From Sphingobacterium sp. R2 (lineage in GTDB: Bacteria; Bacteroidota; Bacteroidia; Sphingobacteriales; Sphingobacteriaceae): DNA of 64,000 nucleotides. A program made the translations under genes and the position numbers. The notes under the pieces are model-generated. The model searched no databases, was not told the origin of the DNA, and worked only from the letters and a program-made list of their open reading frames with translations. Position 1 is the stretch's first letter. The number at the start of each line of letters is the position of its first letter. The stretch spans positions 1,984,001 through 2,048,000 of the forward strand of contig NZ_CP142884.1 of the NCBI RefSeq assembly GCF_040760075.1, written 5' to 3'. Shown in pieces: positions 8,901 through 16,150 of the stretch.

Positions 8901-9992
8901 GCTGAATACAGCAACTATAGTTATTATGGCCGGGGACCGATCAACAATTATGCTGACCGGAAGACTGCTCAATTTATTGAAATGCACAGAAGCACCGTAA
9001 AAGATCAGTTTGTGCCGTGGCCCAATCCGCAAAGTATGAGCAACAATGAAGATGTGCGTTGGGCAGCATTGACAACGAATAATGGACAGGGAGTTGTTTT
9101 TGTTGCGAAAGAACATTTAGCAACCTCGGCTTTGGAATATAGTGAGCTTGAATTGACGTTTGCACCACATCCTTACCAATTGCCAAAGAGTTCGGGCGTG
9201 CACGTACATCTTGATGCCGCGGTAACCGGATTGGGTGGCAACAGCTGCGGACAAGGGCCTCCGTTGGGAAAAGACCGAGTGAAAGCGGTGCCTACGTCTA
9301 TGGGCTTTATTATCCGTCCGATTCAGAACAATGATATGATGGAGAAGGTTCAGGTAGCGACTGCAGGAGATGCGCCAATATCAATCGTGAGAAGTTCCAA
9401 TGGTGAGGTTTCCATGCTAGCAGGAAATAAAAGTGAGCCTGTATTGTACAGTTTGAACAACGCAAAGCCAAGTATCTACAAAGCACCCTTTGATTTACGG
9501 ACCGGTGGTAGCGTAACCGCTTGGTATCAGCATAATGAGAAATTAAAGGTAACACAACAATACACAAAAATCGAGACTATTCCAATGGAAGTTGTCTTTG
9601 CTTCAAGTCAGGAAACTGGTGAAGGTGATGCCAAGAATCTATTGGATGGAGATCCATCTTCGATCTGGCATACGATGTATTCGGTAACGGTAGCTCAATA
9701 TCCGCATTGGGTTGATTTTGACGCTGGAAGTAACAAAACAATTAAAGGGTTCACTTTCCTACCCAGACAGGATGGGCCGAATGGTGATATTAAGGATTAC
9801 AAAATTCAAGTGAGCAAGGATGGCAAGAATTGGGAAGACGTGATGTCGGGATCTTTTGAACGGAATAAAAAACTAAAAACGGTTCGATTTGAGAGGCCTG
9901 TAAAGGGACGTTATATCCGTTTTACAGGGCTTAACGCACAACGGGGTGATGATTATGCATCATGTGCTGAATTTATGGTGATAGCGGAGTAA
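5946..9992 (+). CDS. secreted GH2 beta-galactosidase with C-terminal discoidin (CBM32-like) domain
   Basis: LacZ-type glycoside hydrolase family 2 enzyme of 1348 residues, predicted to release beta-galactosyl units from glycans. The ATG at 5946 (MLRKSLIFSTILASLLSL) gives a clean signal peptide; a TTG at 5931 is less likely. Order: GH2 sugar-binding domain (about 90-290), Ig-like domain, TIM barrel with acid/base Glu542 in WSLGNEAG and nucleophile Glu605 in ISEYSHSMGNA, a second Ig-like domain, beta-galactosidase small chain, then an F5/8 type C domain over the last 140 residues (NLLDGDPSSIWHT, YIRFTGLNA). The extra domain makes it longer than the E. coli enzyme (1024). It has no SusCD partners here, so the substrate is unknown. 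Confidence 0.93.
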   Translation: MLRKSLIFSTILASLLSLNTSFTIGQTTTSAIDGFQYGTLQSPKGNEWDSPQLLSLNKELPHASFYSFKNVQSARKVLPEHSNYWISLNGSWKFNWVKTPAERPKDFYHPTYDVGGWESVPVPMSWNIFGIQKDGSLKYGVPIYTNQRVIFHHQVTVGDWKGGVMRTPAQDWTTYVYRNEVGSYRRNFTVPTDWDGREVFINFDGVDSFFYLWINGKYVGFSKNSRNVASFNISPYLKKDADNVLAVEVYRSSDASFLEAQDMFRLPGIFRDVSLTSTPKVQIRDLAAIPDLDSNYENGSLKITSTVRNLGNRKAEGYKLVYSLYKNKLYSDENTFVDQAEAAAAVPVLDGQVSNSITATLNVKNPNKWSAELPYRYTLVAELKDKKNKTVETVSTYVGFRKVEIKDTKAADDEFGLAGRYYYINGKTVKLKGVNRHETNPEHGKVVTREQMEAEVKLMKRANINHVRNSHYPEPAYWYYLCDKYGIYLEDEANIESHEYYYGKESLSHVPEWKNAHVARNIEMVHSTINHPAVVIWSLGNEAGPGDNFVAAYQAIKKIDTSRPVQYERNNAIVDMGSNQYPSIDWVRGAVKGTYKLKYPYHISEYSHSMGNAVGNLIDYWEAIESTNFFMGGAIWDWIDQAMYYYDKNTGERFLAYGGDFGDKPNDGTFVNNGLIFADMKPKPQYYEVKKVYQNAGVKAVDMQQGKIELFNKNYFKDLSDYQVQWSLFKDGVEVTNSQGTISTADLPNARQRKQFVLPINYAQLDAGSEYFVKVQFILHEDRPWATKGFVQMEEQLFVKAAEKKPLISSVAKGRAPVLSKEGDLQVVKGDQFIAKFDNKTGSIYNLAYAGRYVIRDGEGPKLDALRAPVDNDNWAYQQWFEKGLHNLKHTVLSSNSYTKKDGTVVLTFTVESQAPYGASLLGGTSGTYTLRAHKGKPFGKDDFKFTSNQIWTIYKDGSIELSSSITSNNASIVLARLGYSLQLPAEYSNYSYYGRGPINNYADRKTAQFIEMHRSTVKDQFVPWPNPQSMSNNEDVRWAALTTNNGQGVVFVAKEHLATSALEYSELELTFAPHPYQLPKSSGVHVHLDAAVTGLGGNSCGQGPPLGKDRVKAVPTSMGFIIRPIQNNDMMEKVQVATAGDAPISIVRSSNGEVSMLAGNKSEPVLYSLNNAKPSIYKAPFDLRTGGSVTAWYQHNEKLKVTQQYTKIETIPMEVVFASSQETGEGDAKNLLDGDPSSIWHTMYSVTVAQYPHWVDFDAGSNKTIKGFTFLPRQDGPNGDIKDYKIQVSKDGKNWEDVMSGSFERNKKLKTVRFERPVKGRYIRFTGLNAQRGDDYASCAEFMVIAE

Positions 9993-10014
9993 ATAAATAA
10001 CTTGATGTATACCG

Positions 10015-10052
10015 GCCAGTATGCTGCAACGACAGCATACTGGCTTTTTTAT
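10015..10052 (+). terminator. intrinsic terminator after the GH2 gene
   Basis: A perfect 12-bp stem (10015-10026 with 10033-10044) with loop CAACGA is followed directly by six Ts. It lies 22 bases after the stop codon. Confidence 0.9.
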
Positions 10053-10181
10053 ATCACACAGTACATGGCTTTCGTCAGCACAACGCAATTAGGAGATCCG
10101 CGGCGGATTCTCAAAACTGCACGATTCTGCGGACGCTTGTCAATACGAATTAAAAAAGTGGAAGTAGGCTTATCAAAGCAA

Positions 10182-10219
10182 AAAAAAAGCATCACTTAGT
10201 TATAAGTGATGCTTTTTTT
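10182..10219. terminator. terminator of the tRNA-Asp operon
   Basis: A 17-bp stem (10182-10198 with 10203-10219) with loop GTTA and A/T-rich outer pairs. On the minus strand it ends in a T run just after the last tRNA. It is symmetrical and could also stop plus-strand transcripts. Confidence 0.85.
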
Positions 10220-10224
10220 GTTGG

Positions 10225-10298
10225 CGGTCTGGACGGGACTCGAACCCGCGACCCCATGCGTGACAGGCATGTATTCTAACCAGCTGAACTACCAGACC
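10225..10298 (-). tRNA. tRNA-Asp (GTC), copy 4 in transcription order
   Basis: A 74-nt cloverleaf. The acceptor stem GGTCTGG pairs with CCAGACC and the discriminator is G. The anticodon arm is CATGC-CTGTCAC-GCATG with anticodon GTC, and the T arm is GCGGG-TTCGAGT-CCCGT. CCA is not encoded. It is identical to the three other copies. Confidence 0.97.
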
Positions 10299-10322
10299 AA
10301 CAATGTGTTTTTAAAATTTTAG

Positions 10323-10396
10323 CGGTCTGGACGGGACTCGAACCCGCGACCCCATGCGTGACAGGCATGTATTCTAACCAGCTGAACTACCAGACC
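10323..10396 (-). tRNA. tRNA-Asp (GTC), copy 3
   Basis: Identical in sequence and fold to the neighbouring 74-nt tRNA-Asp genes. It is separated from copy 4 by 24 bases. Confidence 0.97.
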
Positions 10397-10430
10397 TAAA
10401 ATCTTAAAGCTTGTTTTTAATAATTTTTGG

Positions 10431-10504
10431 CGGTCTGGACGGGACTCGAACCCGCGACCCCATGCGTGACAGGCATGTATTCTAACCAGCTGAACTACCA
10501 GACC
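10431..10504 (-). tRNA. tRNA-Asp (GTC), copy 2
   Basis: Identical 74-nt tRNA-Asp. The spacer to copy 3 is 34 bases and AT-rich, with no gene in it. Confidence 0.97.
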
Positions 10505-10563
10505 TAAAAATCTTAAAAACTTATTTTGTTAAAGAACGTAAGAGATTACTCTCTCTTTTGAAG

Positions 10564-10637
10564 CGGTCTGGACGGGACTCGAACCCGCGACCCCATGCGT
10601 GACAGGCATGTATTCTAACCAGCTGAACTACCAGACC
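10564..10637 (-). tRNA. tRNA-Asp (GTC), copy 1 (promoter-proximal)
   Basis: Identical 74-nt tRNA-Asp with discriminator G. It is the first gene behind the promoter at 10663-10693. The spacer to copy 2 is 59 bases. Confidence 0.97.
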
Positions 10638-10662
10638 TCAACCCTTCTCCTCAGAAGGTGTG

Positions 10663-10693
10663 CAAATATAGCGTTTGTTTACGTATCTGCAAA
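10663..10693 (-). promoter_or_regulatory. promoter of the tRNA-Asp operon
   Basis: On the minus strand, TTTG (10690-10693) is followed by a 19-base spacer and TATATTTG (10663-10670). Both elements match the Bacteroidota housekeeping consensus exactly. Transcription should start about 20 bases before the first tRNA, in the short gap after the prfA stop. Confidence 0.75.
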
Positions 10694-10710
10694 GATTTTT
10701 TGAAAAAAAA

Positions 10711-11784
10711 CTAATCTACTTGGCCGTCTTTCATCTTCTCTGCATTCTCTGCAAATTGCAGTGCATCGATAATTCCTTGAATATCACCGTCCATAATTGC
10801 CGGTAAGTTGTACATTGTCATTCCGATACGGTGCTCGGTCACTCGACCTTGTGGGTAATTATAGGTACGAATCTTTGCCGAACGGTCTCCTGTTGATACC
10901 AATGTTTTTCTTTTTGCGGCGATGTCGCCGTTCTTTTTGTTCAACTCGAGCTCGTAAAGTTTGTTACGCAACATCTCCATCGCTAACTCACGGTTGGCCA
11001 ATTGGGAACGTTCGACCTGACAAACAACAACGATACCCGTCGGTTTATGTGTTAATTGTACTTTTGTTTCTACCTTGTTGACGTTCTGTCCACCGGCACC
11101 TCCCGAACGGGACGTCTGTAATTCAATGTCACCTGGATTTATCTCAACATCCACATCTTCCGCCTCAGGAAGAACTGCTACTGACGCTGCGGACGTATGT
11201 ACCCGACCTTGTGTTTCAGTATCTGGAACGCGTTGTACGCGGTGTACACCTGATTCGTATTTCAGTTGTCCATAAACGTCTTCACCGATTACCTTTAATA
11301 TTACCTCCTTGTAACCGCCAGAAGTTCCTTCGGTAACATCCATGACCTCATTACGCCAGCCTTTCGTCTCAAAATAACGGGTGTACATGCGATAGAGGTC
11401 GCCAGCAAATAAAGCTGCTTCATCACCGCCCGATCCACCACGAATTTCGATAATGGCGTTTTTCGCGTCTTCAGGATCCTTCGGAATCAACATTAAGCGA
11501 ATTTCTTCCTCTTTTTCTTCTTTTGCTACGTATAAAAGATCCAATTCCTCTTTAGCCATCTCACGAAGTTCTTGATCCTTCTCGTTCATGATGATGTCCT
11601 TATTAGTGTCAATATTGCTGACCATATTTCTGTAAATATGGTACTGATCCACAATCTTGCCCAAATCTTTGTATTCTTTATTCAATTTGGCAAAACGTTT
11701 CATATCTTGCATGGTTTCAGGGTTGCTCAATTCAGCTTCCACTTCTTCCCATCTTTCCTTTATCGCTTGTAATTTGTCTAACAT
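10711..11784 (-). CDS. prfA: peptide chain release factor 1
   Basis: RF1 recognises UAA and UAG stop codons and triggers peptide release on the ribosome. The 357-residue length is normal. The universal GGQ motif is at 231-233 ([14 protein letters not shown]), and [22 protein letters not shown] C-terminal sequence is present. The RF1 class tripeptide P-x-T appears as P187-D188-T189 in [16 protein letters not shown], and the SPF motif of RF2 is absent. The N-terminal domain is a long charged helical region. It appears to be monocistronic, with its own promoter, and lies just upstream of the tRNA-Asp promoter on the same strand. Confidence 0.97.
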   Translation of the reverse strand: MLDKLQAIKERWEEVEAELSNPETMQDMKRFAKLNKEYKDLGKIVDQYHIYRNMVSNIDTNKDIIMNEKDQELREMAKEELDLLYVAKEEKEEEIRLMLIPKDPEDAKNAIIEIRGGSGGDEAALFAGDLYRMYTRYFETKGWRNEVMDVTEGTSGGYKEVILKVIGEDVYGQLKYESGVHRVQRVPDTETQGRVHTSAASVAVLPEAEDVDVEINPGDIELQTSRSGGAGGQNVNKVETKVQLTHKPTGIVVVCQVERSQLANRELAMEMLRNKLYELELNKKNGDIAAKRKTLVSTGDRSAKIRTYNYPQGRVTEHRIGMTMYNLPAIMDGDIQGIIDALQFAENAEKMKDGQVD

Positions 11785-11837
11785 ATTTCAAAAATGCTTC
11801 TTCTAGGAATGTATGCCCTAGGTTACTATTGAGTGTA

Positions 11838-11868
11838 CAAAAGTAAGGAAATTTTGTTGCTTTTAAAC
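11838..11868 (-). promoter_or_regulatory. candidate prfA promoter
   Basis: On the minus strand, TACTTTTG (11838-11845) matches TAnnTTTG. GTTT (11865-11868) lies 19 bases upstream as a weak -33 element. The leader to the prfA ATG would be about 46 bases. Confidence 0.45.
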
Positions 11869-11882
11869 TACCTAGCCGGCTA

Positions 11883-12212
11883 TTAATGAGAGGAAACTGC
11901 TTTTAGTCCCACAATAGAGGCAATGAGTGTGAAAATAAAGAATATGCGCCAGAAATCTGCTGGCTCCTTGAAGAAAATGATTCCCATTAAAACTGTTCCT
12001 ACGGCACCGATGCCAGTCCAAACAGCGTAAGCTGTACCTAGCGGAAGTGTCTGTGTAGCTTTGATCAATAAGCCCATACTCGCAAAAAGGAAGACCACAA
12101 AGGCCCCATACCAAAGCCATTGTCCAGTCCCCGTTGCATCTTTCGCTTTGCCCAAACAGGTGGTGAAACCAATTTCACATAATCCACCCAATATTAAAAA
12201 TATCCAGTTCAT
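11883..12212 (-). CDS. SMR family transporter (SugE/Gdx-like)
   Basis: A 109-residue protein with four membrane helices, the size of small multidrug resistance dimers that exchange protons for guanidinium or cationic drugs. The essential membrane glutamate is Glu13 (LGGLCEIGFT). The LPLGTAYAVWTGIGAVGTVL segment matches the Gdx (guanidinium exporter) group better than EmrE. The start chosen is ATG at 12212 (MNWIFLILGG). A longer frame back to 12287 overlaps the upstream Crp gene and adds a polar tail atypical of the family. There is no room for a guanidine riboswitch in the 61-base gap. The substrate is inferred only from the subfamily. Confidence 0.9.
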   Translation of the reverse strand: MNWIFLILGGLCEIGFTTCLGKAKDATGTGQWLWYGAFVVFLFASMGLLIKATQTLPLGTAYAVWTGIGAVGTVLMGIIFFKEPADFWRIFFIFTLIASIVGLKAVSSH

Positions 12213-12273
12213 ACCCTTTTCTTTGTTTATAGACAAAGTTCCTTCTTTTGGTTGGTAATAGTTTTTACAAATG

Positions 12274-12864
12274 TTAAAAATTTGCATGAATATTCGCTCG
12301 AATCCGACTTAAAGTAACTTGACTGACACCAAGATAGGAGGCGATGTAACCCAGTTTGATGCGCTGGATATATTGGGGATATTTTTGAAGTAACTCGGCA
12401 TAGCGCTCTTGGGCAGTATTAAAGAGCTTGGACATGGTTCGTTGTTCGGCCTTGATGAATTCGAGTTCAGCCATCTTTCTTCCCCAGTTGGCAATCGCGA
12501 TATCATTTTCATAGAGCTCAAAAAGCTGTTGTTGGTTAATGCGATAAACAACACTGTCTTCCAGCAAATCGATGTTTTCGTAACCTGGGGTATCATGCAC
12601 ATAACTATTCATGGAAATGAGTGTTCCACCGGGTGAAACAAAATCAAGGGTAATCTGACGTCTGGGCGTCTCGTAATAAACCCGGGCTAAACCCGAGGCC
12701 AAAAAATAGATGTCTTTTTGCGTTTTGTCCTGTTCGATCAATAGGCTATTTCTTTTGACTGTGATCTTTTTACTAAGCTGCTCCAATTTTGAAGTGCTTT
12801 CTACCGAAAGAAAGTGATAACCATTCAGGCAATCGGATAGCGAAATTAAGGTCTGCCCGCCCAT
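12274..12864 (-). CDS. Crp/Fnr-family transcriptional regulator
   Basis: A 196-residue regulator with a cyclic-nucleotide-binding-like beta-barrel (about 30-115: LLIEQDKTQKDIYFLASGLARVYY) and a C-terminal helix-turn-helix (about 165-192: LGYIASYLGVSQVTLSRIRANI). The barrel lacks a clear phosphate-binding cassette for cAMP, as in many Bacteroidota members. The start ATG at 12864 overlaps the end of lpxH by 19 bases, suggesting translational coupling. The SMR transporter follows 61 bases downstream and may be its target (inference from position only). Confidence 0.88.
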   Translation of the reverse strand: MGGQTLISLSDCLNGYHFLSVESTSKLEQLSKKITVKRNSLLIEQDKTQKDIYFLASGLARVYYETPRRQITLDFVSPGGTLISMNSYVHDTPGYENIDLLEDSVVYRINQQQLFELYENDIAIANWGRKMAELEFIKAEQRTMSKLFNTAQERYAELLQKYPQYIQRIKLGYIASYLGVSQVTLSRIRANIHANF

Positions 12865-13601
12865 TTCTCCAAACGTAAAGTTTCACCATCCCACACCGCA
12901 TAGGTATGGTAGTTTATCCATTCGCCTAAATTTATGATGCGGCTATTGGCATTCAGGTTAATGTCATAGGGAAGATGTCGATGTCCAAAAATATAATAGT
13001 CGTGATGCTGTATGGACTCAACTTCCTTCGCATAGCCAATTAGCCATTCTTTTTCTTCACCCAAAAACTTTTCGTCCTCATTATTCGAAAGCCTGCTATG
13101 TTTTGACCAGCGTGTCGCGATTCCAATGCCGAGATTTGGATGTAAACGTGCAAATAACCATTGACAGATGCGGCTCCGAAATATTTTTTTGAGTATTTTG
13201 TATTTGTAGTCTCCCGAACCTAAACCATCGCCGTGGTGAATATAGAACTTTTTGCCATTGAGCTGCAGTTCCAATTCATCGTCTACGATTTTTACGTTCA
13301 ATTCCTCTTTAAGATAATCAAACATCCACATATCGTGATTCCCTTTAAATAGGGTAATGGGAATGCCGAGGTCCGATATTTCTGCTAATTTACCCAAAAA
13401 GCGGATGTAACCTTTCGGAACAACCGTGGTATATTCAAACCAGAAATCAAAAATATCACCAACAAGATAGAGCTGTGCAGCATCTGTTTTGATCTGTTCT
13501 AGCCACTGTATAATTTGCAGCTCCCTTTCCCGTGAACGTTCCAACGGATACGATCCAAGATGAAAGTCGGAGGCAAAATAAATTTTTGTTCTTGTTGACA
13601 T
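12846..13601 (-). CDS. lpxH: UDP-2,3-diacylglucosamine diphosphatase (LpxH-like)
   Basis: A calcineurin-like metallophosphoesterase that cleaves UDP-2,3-diacylglucosamine to lipid X in lipid A synthesis. Metal-site motifs appear in order: ASDFHLG, VGDIFDFWFEY, KGNHDMW, IHHGDG and FGHRH. The length from the chosen ATG at 13601 (MSTRTKIYF) is 251. A longer frame to 13649 would begin inside the terminator hairpin of the aminopeptidase gene and adds a hydrophobic stretch not seen in the family, so I reject it. The last 19 bases overlap the Crp-like regulator gene. Confidence 0.9.
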   Translation of the reverse strand: MSTRTKIYFASDFHLGSYPLERSRERELQIIQWLEQIKTDAAQLYLVGDIFDFWFEYTTVVPKGYIRFLGKLAEISDLGIPITLFKGNHDMWMFDYLKEELNVKIVDDELELQLNGKKFYIHHGDGLGSGDYKYKILKKIFRSRICQWLFARLHPNLGIGIATRWSKHSRLSNNEDEKFLGEEKEWLIGYAKEVESIQHHDYYIFGHRHLPYDINLNANSRIINLGEWINYHTYAVWDGETLRLEKWAGRP

Positions 13602-13613
13602 GTGGCCAAAACT

Positions 13614-13648
13614 AAAAAAAATGGCGGCGATTACAAAATTCGCCGCCA
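13614..13648 (-). terminator. terminator after the M1 aminopeptidase gene
   Basis: A 9-bp GC-rich stem (13622-13630 with 13640-13648) is followed on the minus strand by eight Ts. It begins 12 bases after the stop codon. Confidence 0.85.
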
Positions 13649-13660
13649 CAATATAATTTG

Positions 13661-15829
13661 CTATGATTTAGATAATTCAGAGATGAGCGCCTTTAGATAT
13701 TCCGTGGCATCGGGATCAATGCGCTTCAAAGACTGCTGAAGTTGATCGGGATAAGCACTTTTTATCGCCATGATTGAACTTGCGATAACCATATAGGATT
13801 TGTCGTTTACAGCTTTCAGAATTAGGCTTTTGTATTTTTTGTCTTTAGTCTGCGCAAGCTTTTGAATGGCAGAGGCGCGGATAACAGAGGCTTCGGATTG
13901 CTCTGCAAGTGTCGAGATTGTTTTTTCTGTTGACTTGCCGACGGCGGGATTGCTTAGATCGAGACCTTGAATTGCTGTTGCAGCAAGGTCGGGATCGGTA
14001 TCCTTTAAAGCTGCTGTTAGGATTTGCTGGCTGATGGTATTTGTCGGATTTTTTGAGGCGTAGGCAATCGCACCGACGCGGTTGGCAAAGGAAGGTGCAT
14101 GCTCATATTGATACAGATAGTCGGCAGCTGACTTATCGATTTCAATTTGACCAACGAGCACTTTTTCGGGATCAATATCGATAAATTCAACAGCAGCAGG
14201 TACGGGAATCATCAATTGAGCATTCCGCTTGTTGAGTTGGAAGTTCTGTCTGATCTTTCCATTTTTTGTATAGATATCGACGACCAATGGAAGTTGGAAT
14301 GTCTGCACGGTAGAATCTTGAATTTGGGCTACGTTCAGTATGACACTGTTCTCTCCAGTTCTTGTCGTGATCTTCAAAATTGGATGCCCACCTTTGTAAT
14401 ACCATTGATTGAAATACGGAGCCCAGTCTTTGCCAGTCACCTCTTCCATAGCGAGGCGGAGCTGTTGCGGTTCGCCGGTTTTAAAAGAATTGTCTGTCAA
14501 ATATTTTTTTAGCGATTGATAGAATGCTTCATCCCCCATCTGTGCTTTTAGGGCATAGAGAATCAATGATCCTTTCGCATAGCTGATGTTATCGAACATA
14601 TCTTCTTTATCGTGATAATAATAGCGTGCTAAAGCTGCACTCTTTCCATTTTTAGTCGTGTTAAGGTAAGATTGGAGTTTTTCAAACCTCGATTTATCGC
14701 CACGATCTTTACCTCCGTCGTGTTCACGCCAGATAACCTCGCCGAAAGTAGCGAAAGATTCATTCATGGTCAGATTGGACCAAGATTCTGCGGTGACCAA
14801 ATCGCCAAACCACTGGTGAAAAAGTTCGTGTGCGATCGTTCCCTCCTGATTATCGTCCAACAATTCACGTTTCGTCTTTTGTACATGTTCACCGTGCAAT
14901 GTTGCACTGGTGTTTTCCATTGCACCTGAAACATAATCACGACAAACAATCTGTGCATATTTATTCCATGGGTAAGGGACACCCAGCGTTCTGCTATAAA
15001 AGTCCATCATGGCCGGCGTCTTCCCAAAAATGTCCTTGGCATAGGGCGCATATTTCGGCTCTAGGTAATAGTCAACAGGGATATTATTGTACTTATCGGC
15101 ATAGATTTTGAAATCGCCAACGGCCATCATAAACAAGTAGGGGGCATGTGGTAGATCCATTTTCCAGGTATCCGTGCGTGTACCATCCTGATTCTTTTGT
15201 TGGTTTATCAACGCTCCGTTCGATAAACTCACATAGCTATCAAGGACAGTCATCGAGATTTCGGCGGTGGTCTTTTGATTTGGACGGTCGATGGTGGGAA
15301 ACCATGCTGAAGACGCTTCGGTTTCACCTTGTGTCCATATCTGGCGCGGTTTATTTGGCGTACGCTCATCAGGATTGATAAAGTAAAGTCCTTTTGCATC
15401 ATTGATTGCTGCACTTCCCTGTGCTTTTAATAAGTTGGGCTTTGCAGTATAATCGAGGTATATCGTGTACTTTTCTTTTGCAAGATACTTGCGGTCGAGT
15501 TTGATCAAAATCGAGTTGTTGTCATAGCTGTATTTTAATGGGACTAACTGCTGGTCATTAACCAAAGACACCTGTTTGATATCCATTCCTTTTGCATCGA
15601 GGCGGAGGGAGTCTGTCGGGTAAAAATGGGGTTGCAATGTAACCCACTCTTTTCCGTAGAGGAATTGATTTGTATAGTCAAAACGTACATCCAGCCTGGT
15701 GTGCACAAGATTATTGATCTTGGTCGGGGTGGCTCTATACTGTTGGTCCACTGGTAGTTGTTGACCCTTGCTGACGCCCGTTTGCAGCATGGAAATTCCT
15801 ATTAAAAGATATATGATTTTTTTGAACAT
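13661..15829 (-). CDS. M1 family zinc aminopeptidase, exported
   Basis: A 722-residue gluzincin that removes N-terminal residues from peptides. A signal peptide covers about residues 1-22 (MFKKIIYLLIGISMLQTGVSKG). The substrate motif GAMEN is followed by the zinc site His334-Glu335-x-x-His338, with the third ligand Glu357 in NLTMNESFATFGE, at the canonical 18-residue spacing. An N-terminal beta domain precedes the catalytic domain, and the last 150 residues look like a helical HEAT-like repeat (AATAIQGLDLSNPAVG, ASAIQKLAQTKDKK). It is monocistronic with its own terminator. It probably acts in the periplasm on imported peptides. Confidence 0.94.
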   Translation of the reverse strand: MFKKIIYLLIGISMLQTGVSKGQQLPVDQQYRATPTKINNLVHTRLDVRFDYTNQFLYGKEWVTLQPHFYPTDSLRLDAKGMDIKQVSLVNDQQLVPLKYSYDNNSILIKLDRKYLAKEKYTIYLDYTAKPNLLKAQGSAAINDAKGLYFINPDERTPNKPRQIWTQGETEASSAWFPTIDRPNQKTTAEISMTVLDSYVSLSNGALINQQKNQDGTRTDTWKMDLPHAPYLFMMAVGDFKIYADKYNNIPVDYYLEPKYAPYAKDIFGKTPAMMDFYSRTLGVPYPWNKYAQIVCRDYVSGAMENTSATLHGEHVQKTKRELLDDNQEGTIAHELFHQWFGDLVTAESWSNLTMNESFATFGEVIWREHDGGKDRGDKSRFEKLQSYLNTTKNGKSAALARYYYHDKEDMFDNISYAKGSLILYALKAQMGDEAFYQSLKKYLTDNSFKTGEPQQLRLAMEEVTGKDWAPYFNQWYYKGGHPILKITTRTGENSVILNVAQIQDSTVQTFQLPLVVDIYTKNGKIRQNFQLNKRNAQLMIPVPAAVEFIDIDPEKVLVGQIEIDKSAADYLYQYEHAPSFANRVGAIAYASKNPTNTISQQILTAALKDTDPDLAATAIQGLDLSNPAVGKSTEKTISTLAEQSEASVIRASAIQKLAQTKDKKYKSLILKAVNDKSYMVIASSIMAIKSAYPDQLQQSLKRIDPDATEYLKALISELSKS

Positions 15830-16150
15830 GGTTTTAGTAAATCAAGATTTAAATAAATCTAAAGAAATTTCTGCGGTCCTAGAAATATGCAGCTAAGAAA
15901 TAAGCAAATGCTATTGGATGTTTTATCGTTTGCGCTATCGCTGATAAACGGATAACGATCTTGTTGTAGCACTTTTCGTACCCTATTGTGGTCGTCAGTT
16001 AACGATGAATTCGCACTTTTTAAAGTAAGATTTCCAAGATAAATACAGCCTGAGAAGCATAGGAGGTCGATAAATTTGTTTATATTCAACTCAAATATTC
16101 AGATACTAGGTGAATTGAACTTAGGTTGGTTGAAACAAGTATACGATTTT
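15830..16150. other. intergenic region between divergent peptidase genes
   Basis: About 320 bases with no supported gene. TAAATTTG at 16071-16078 fits the -7 consensus but has no matching -33 element. A perfect AGGAGG at 16061-16066 stands nine bases before a TTG at 16076, in frame with the downstream peptidase. Confidence 0.4.

Noticed and set aside
10002..10199. 65-codon open frame after the GH2 gene
   Set aside because: It runs through the terminator hairpin at 10015-10044 and into the tRNA terminator. Its composition is not protein-like.
10225..10637. Regularly spaced repeats resembling a CRISPR array
   Set aside because: The four repeats are 74-nt tRNA-Asp genes with a full cloverleaf. 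Spacers are uneven (24, 34 and 59 bases) and there are no cas genes.
12213..12273. Possible guanidine riboswitch upstream of the SMR gene
   Set aside because: The gap is only 61 bases and AT-rich, with no conserved ACGR-type stems. It cannot hold a class I guanidine riboswitch.
14147..14512. 121-codon plus-strand frame inside the M1 aminopeptidase gene
   Set aside because: It is antisense to a well-conserved gene, with no family resemblance and no promoter.
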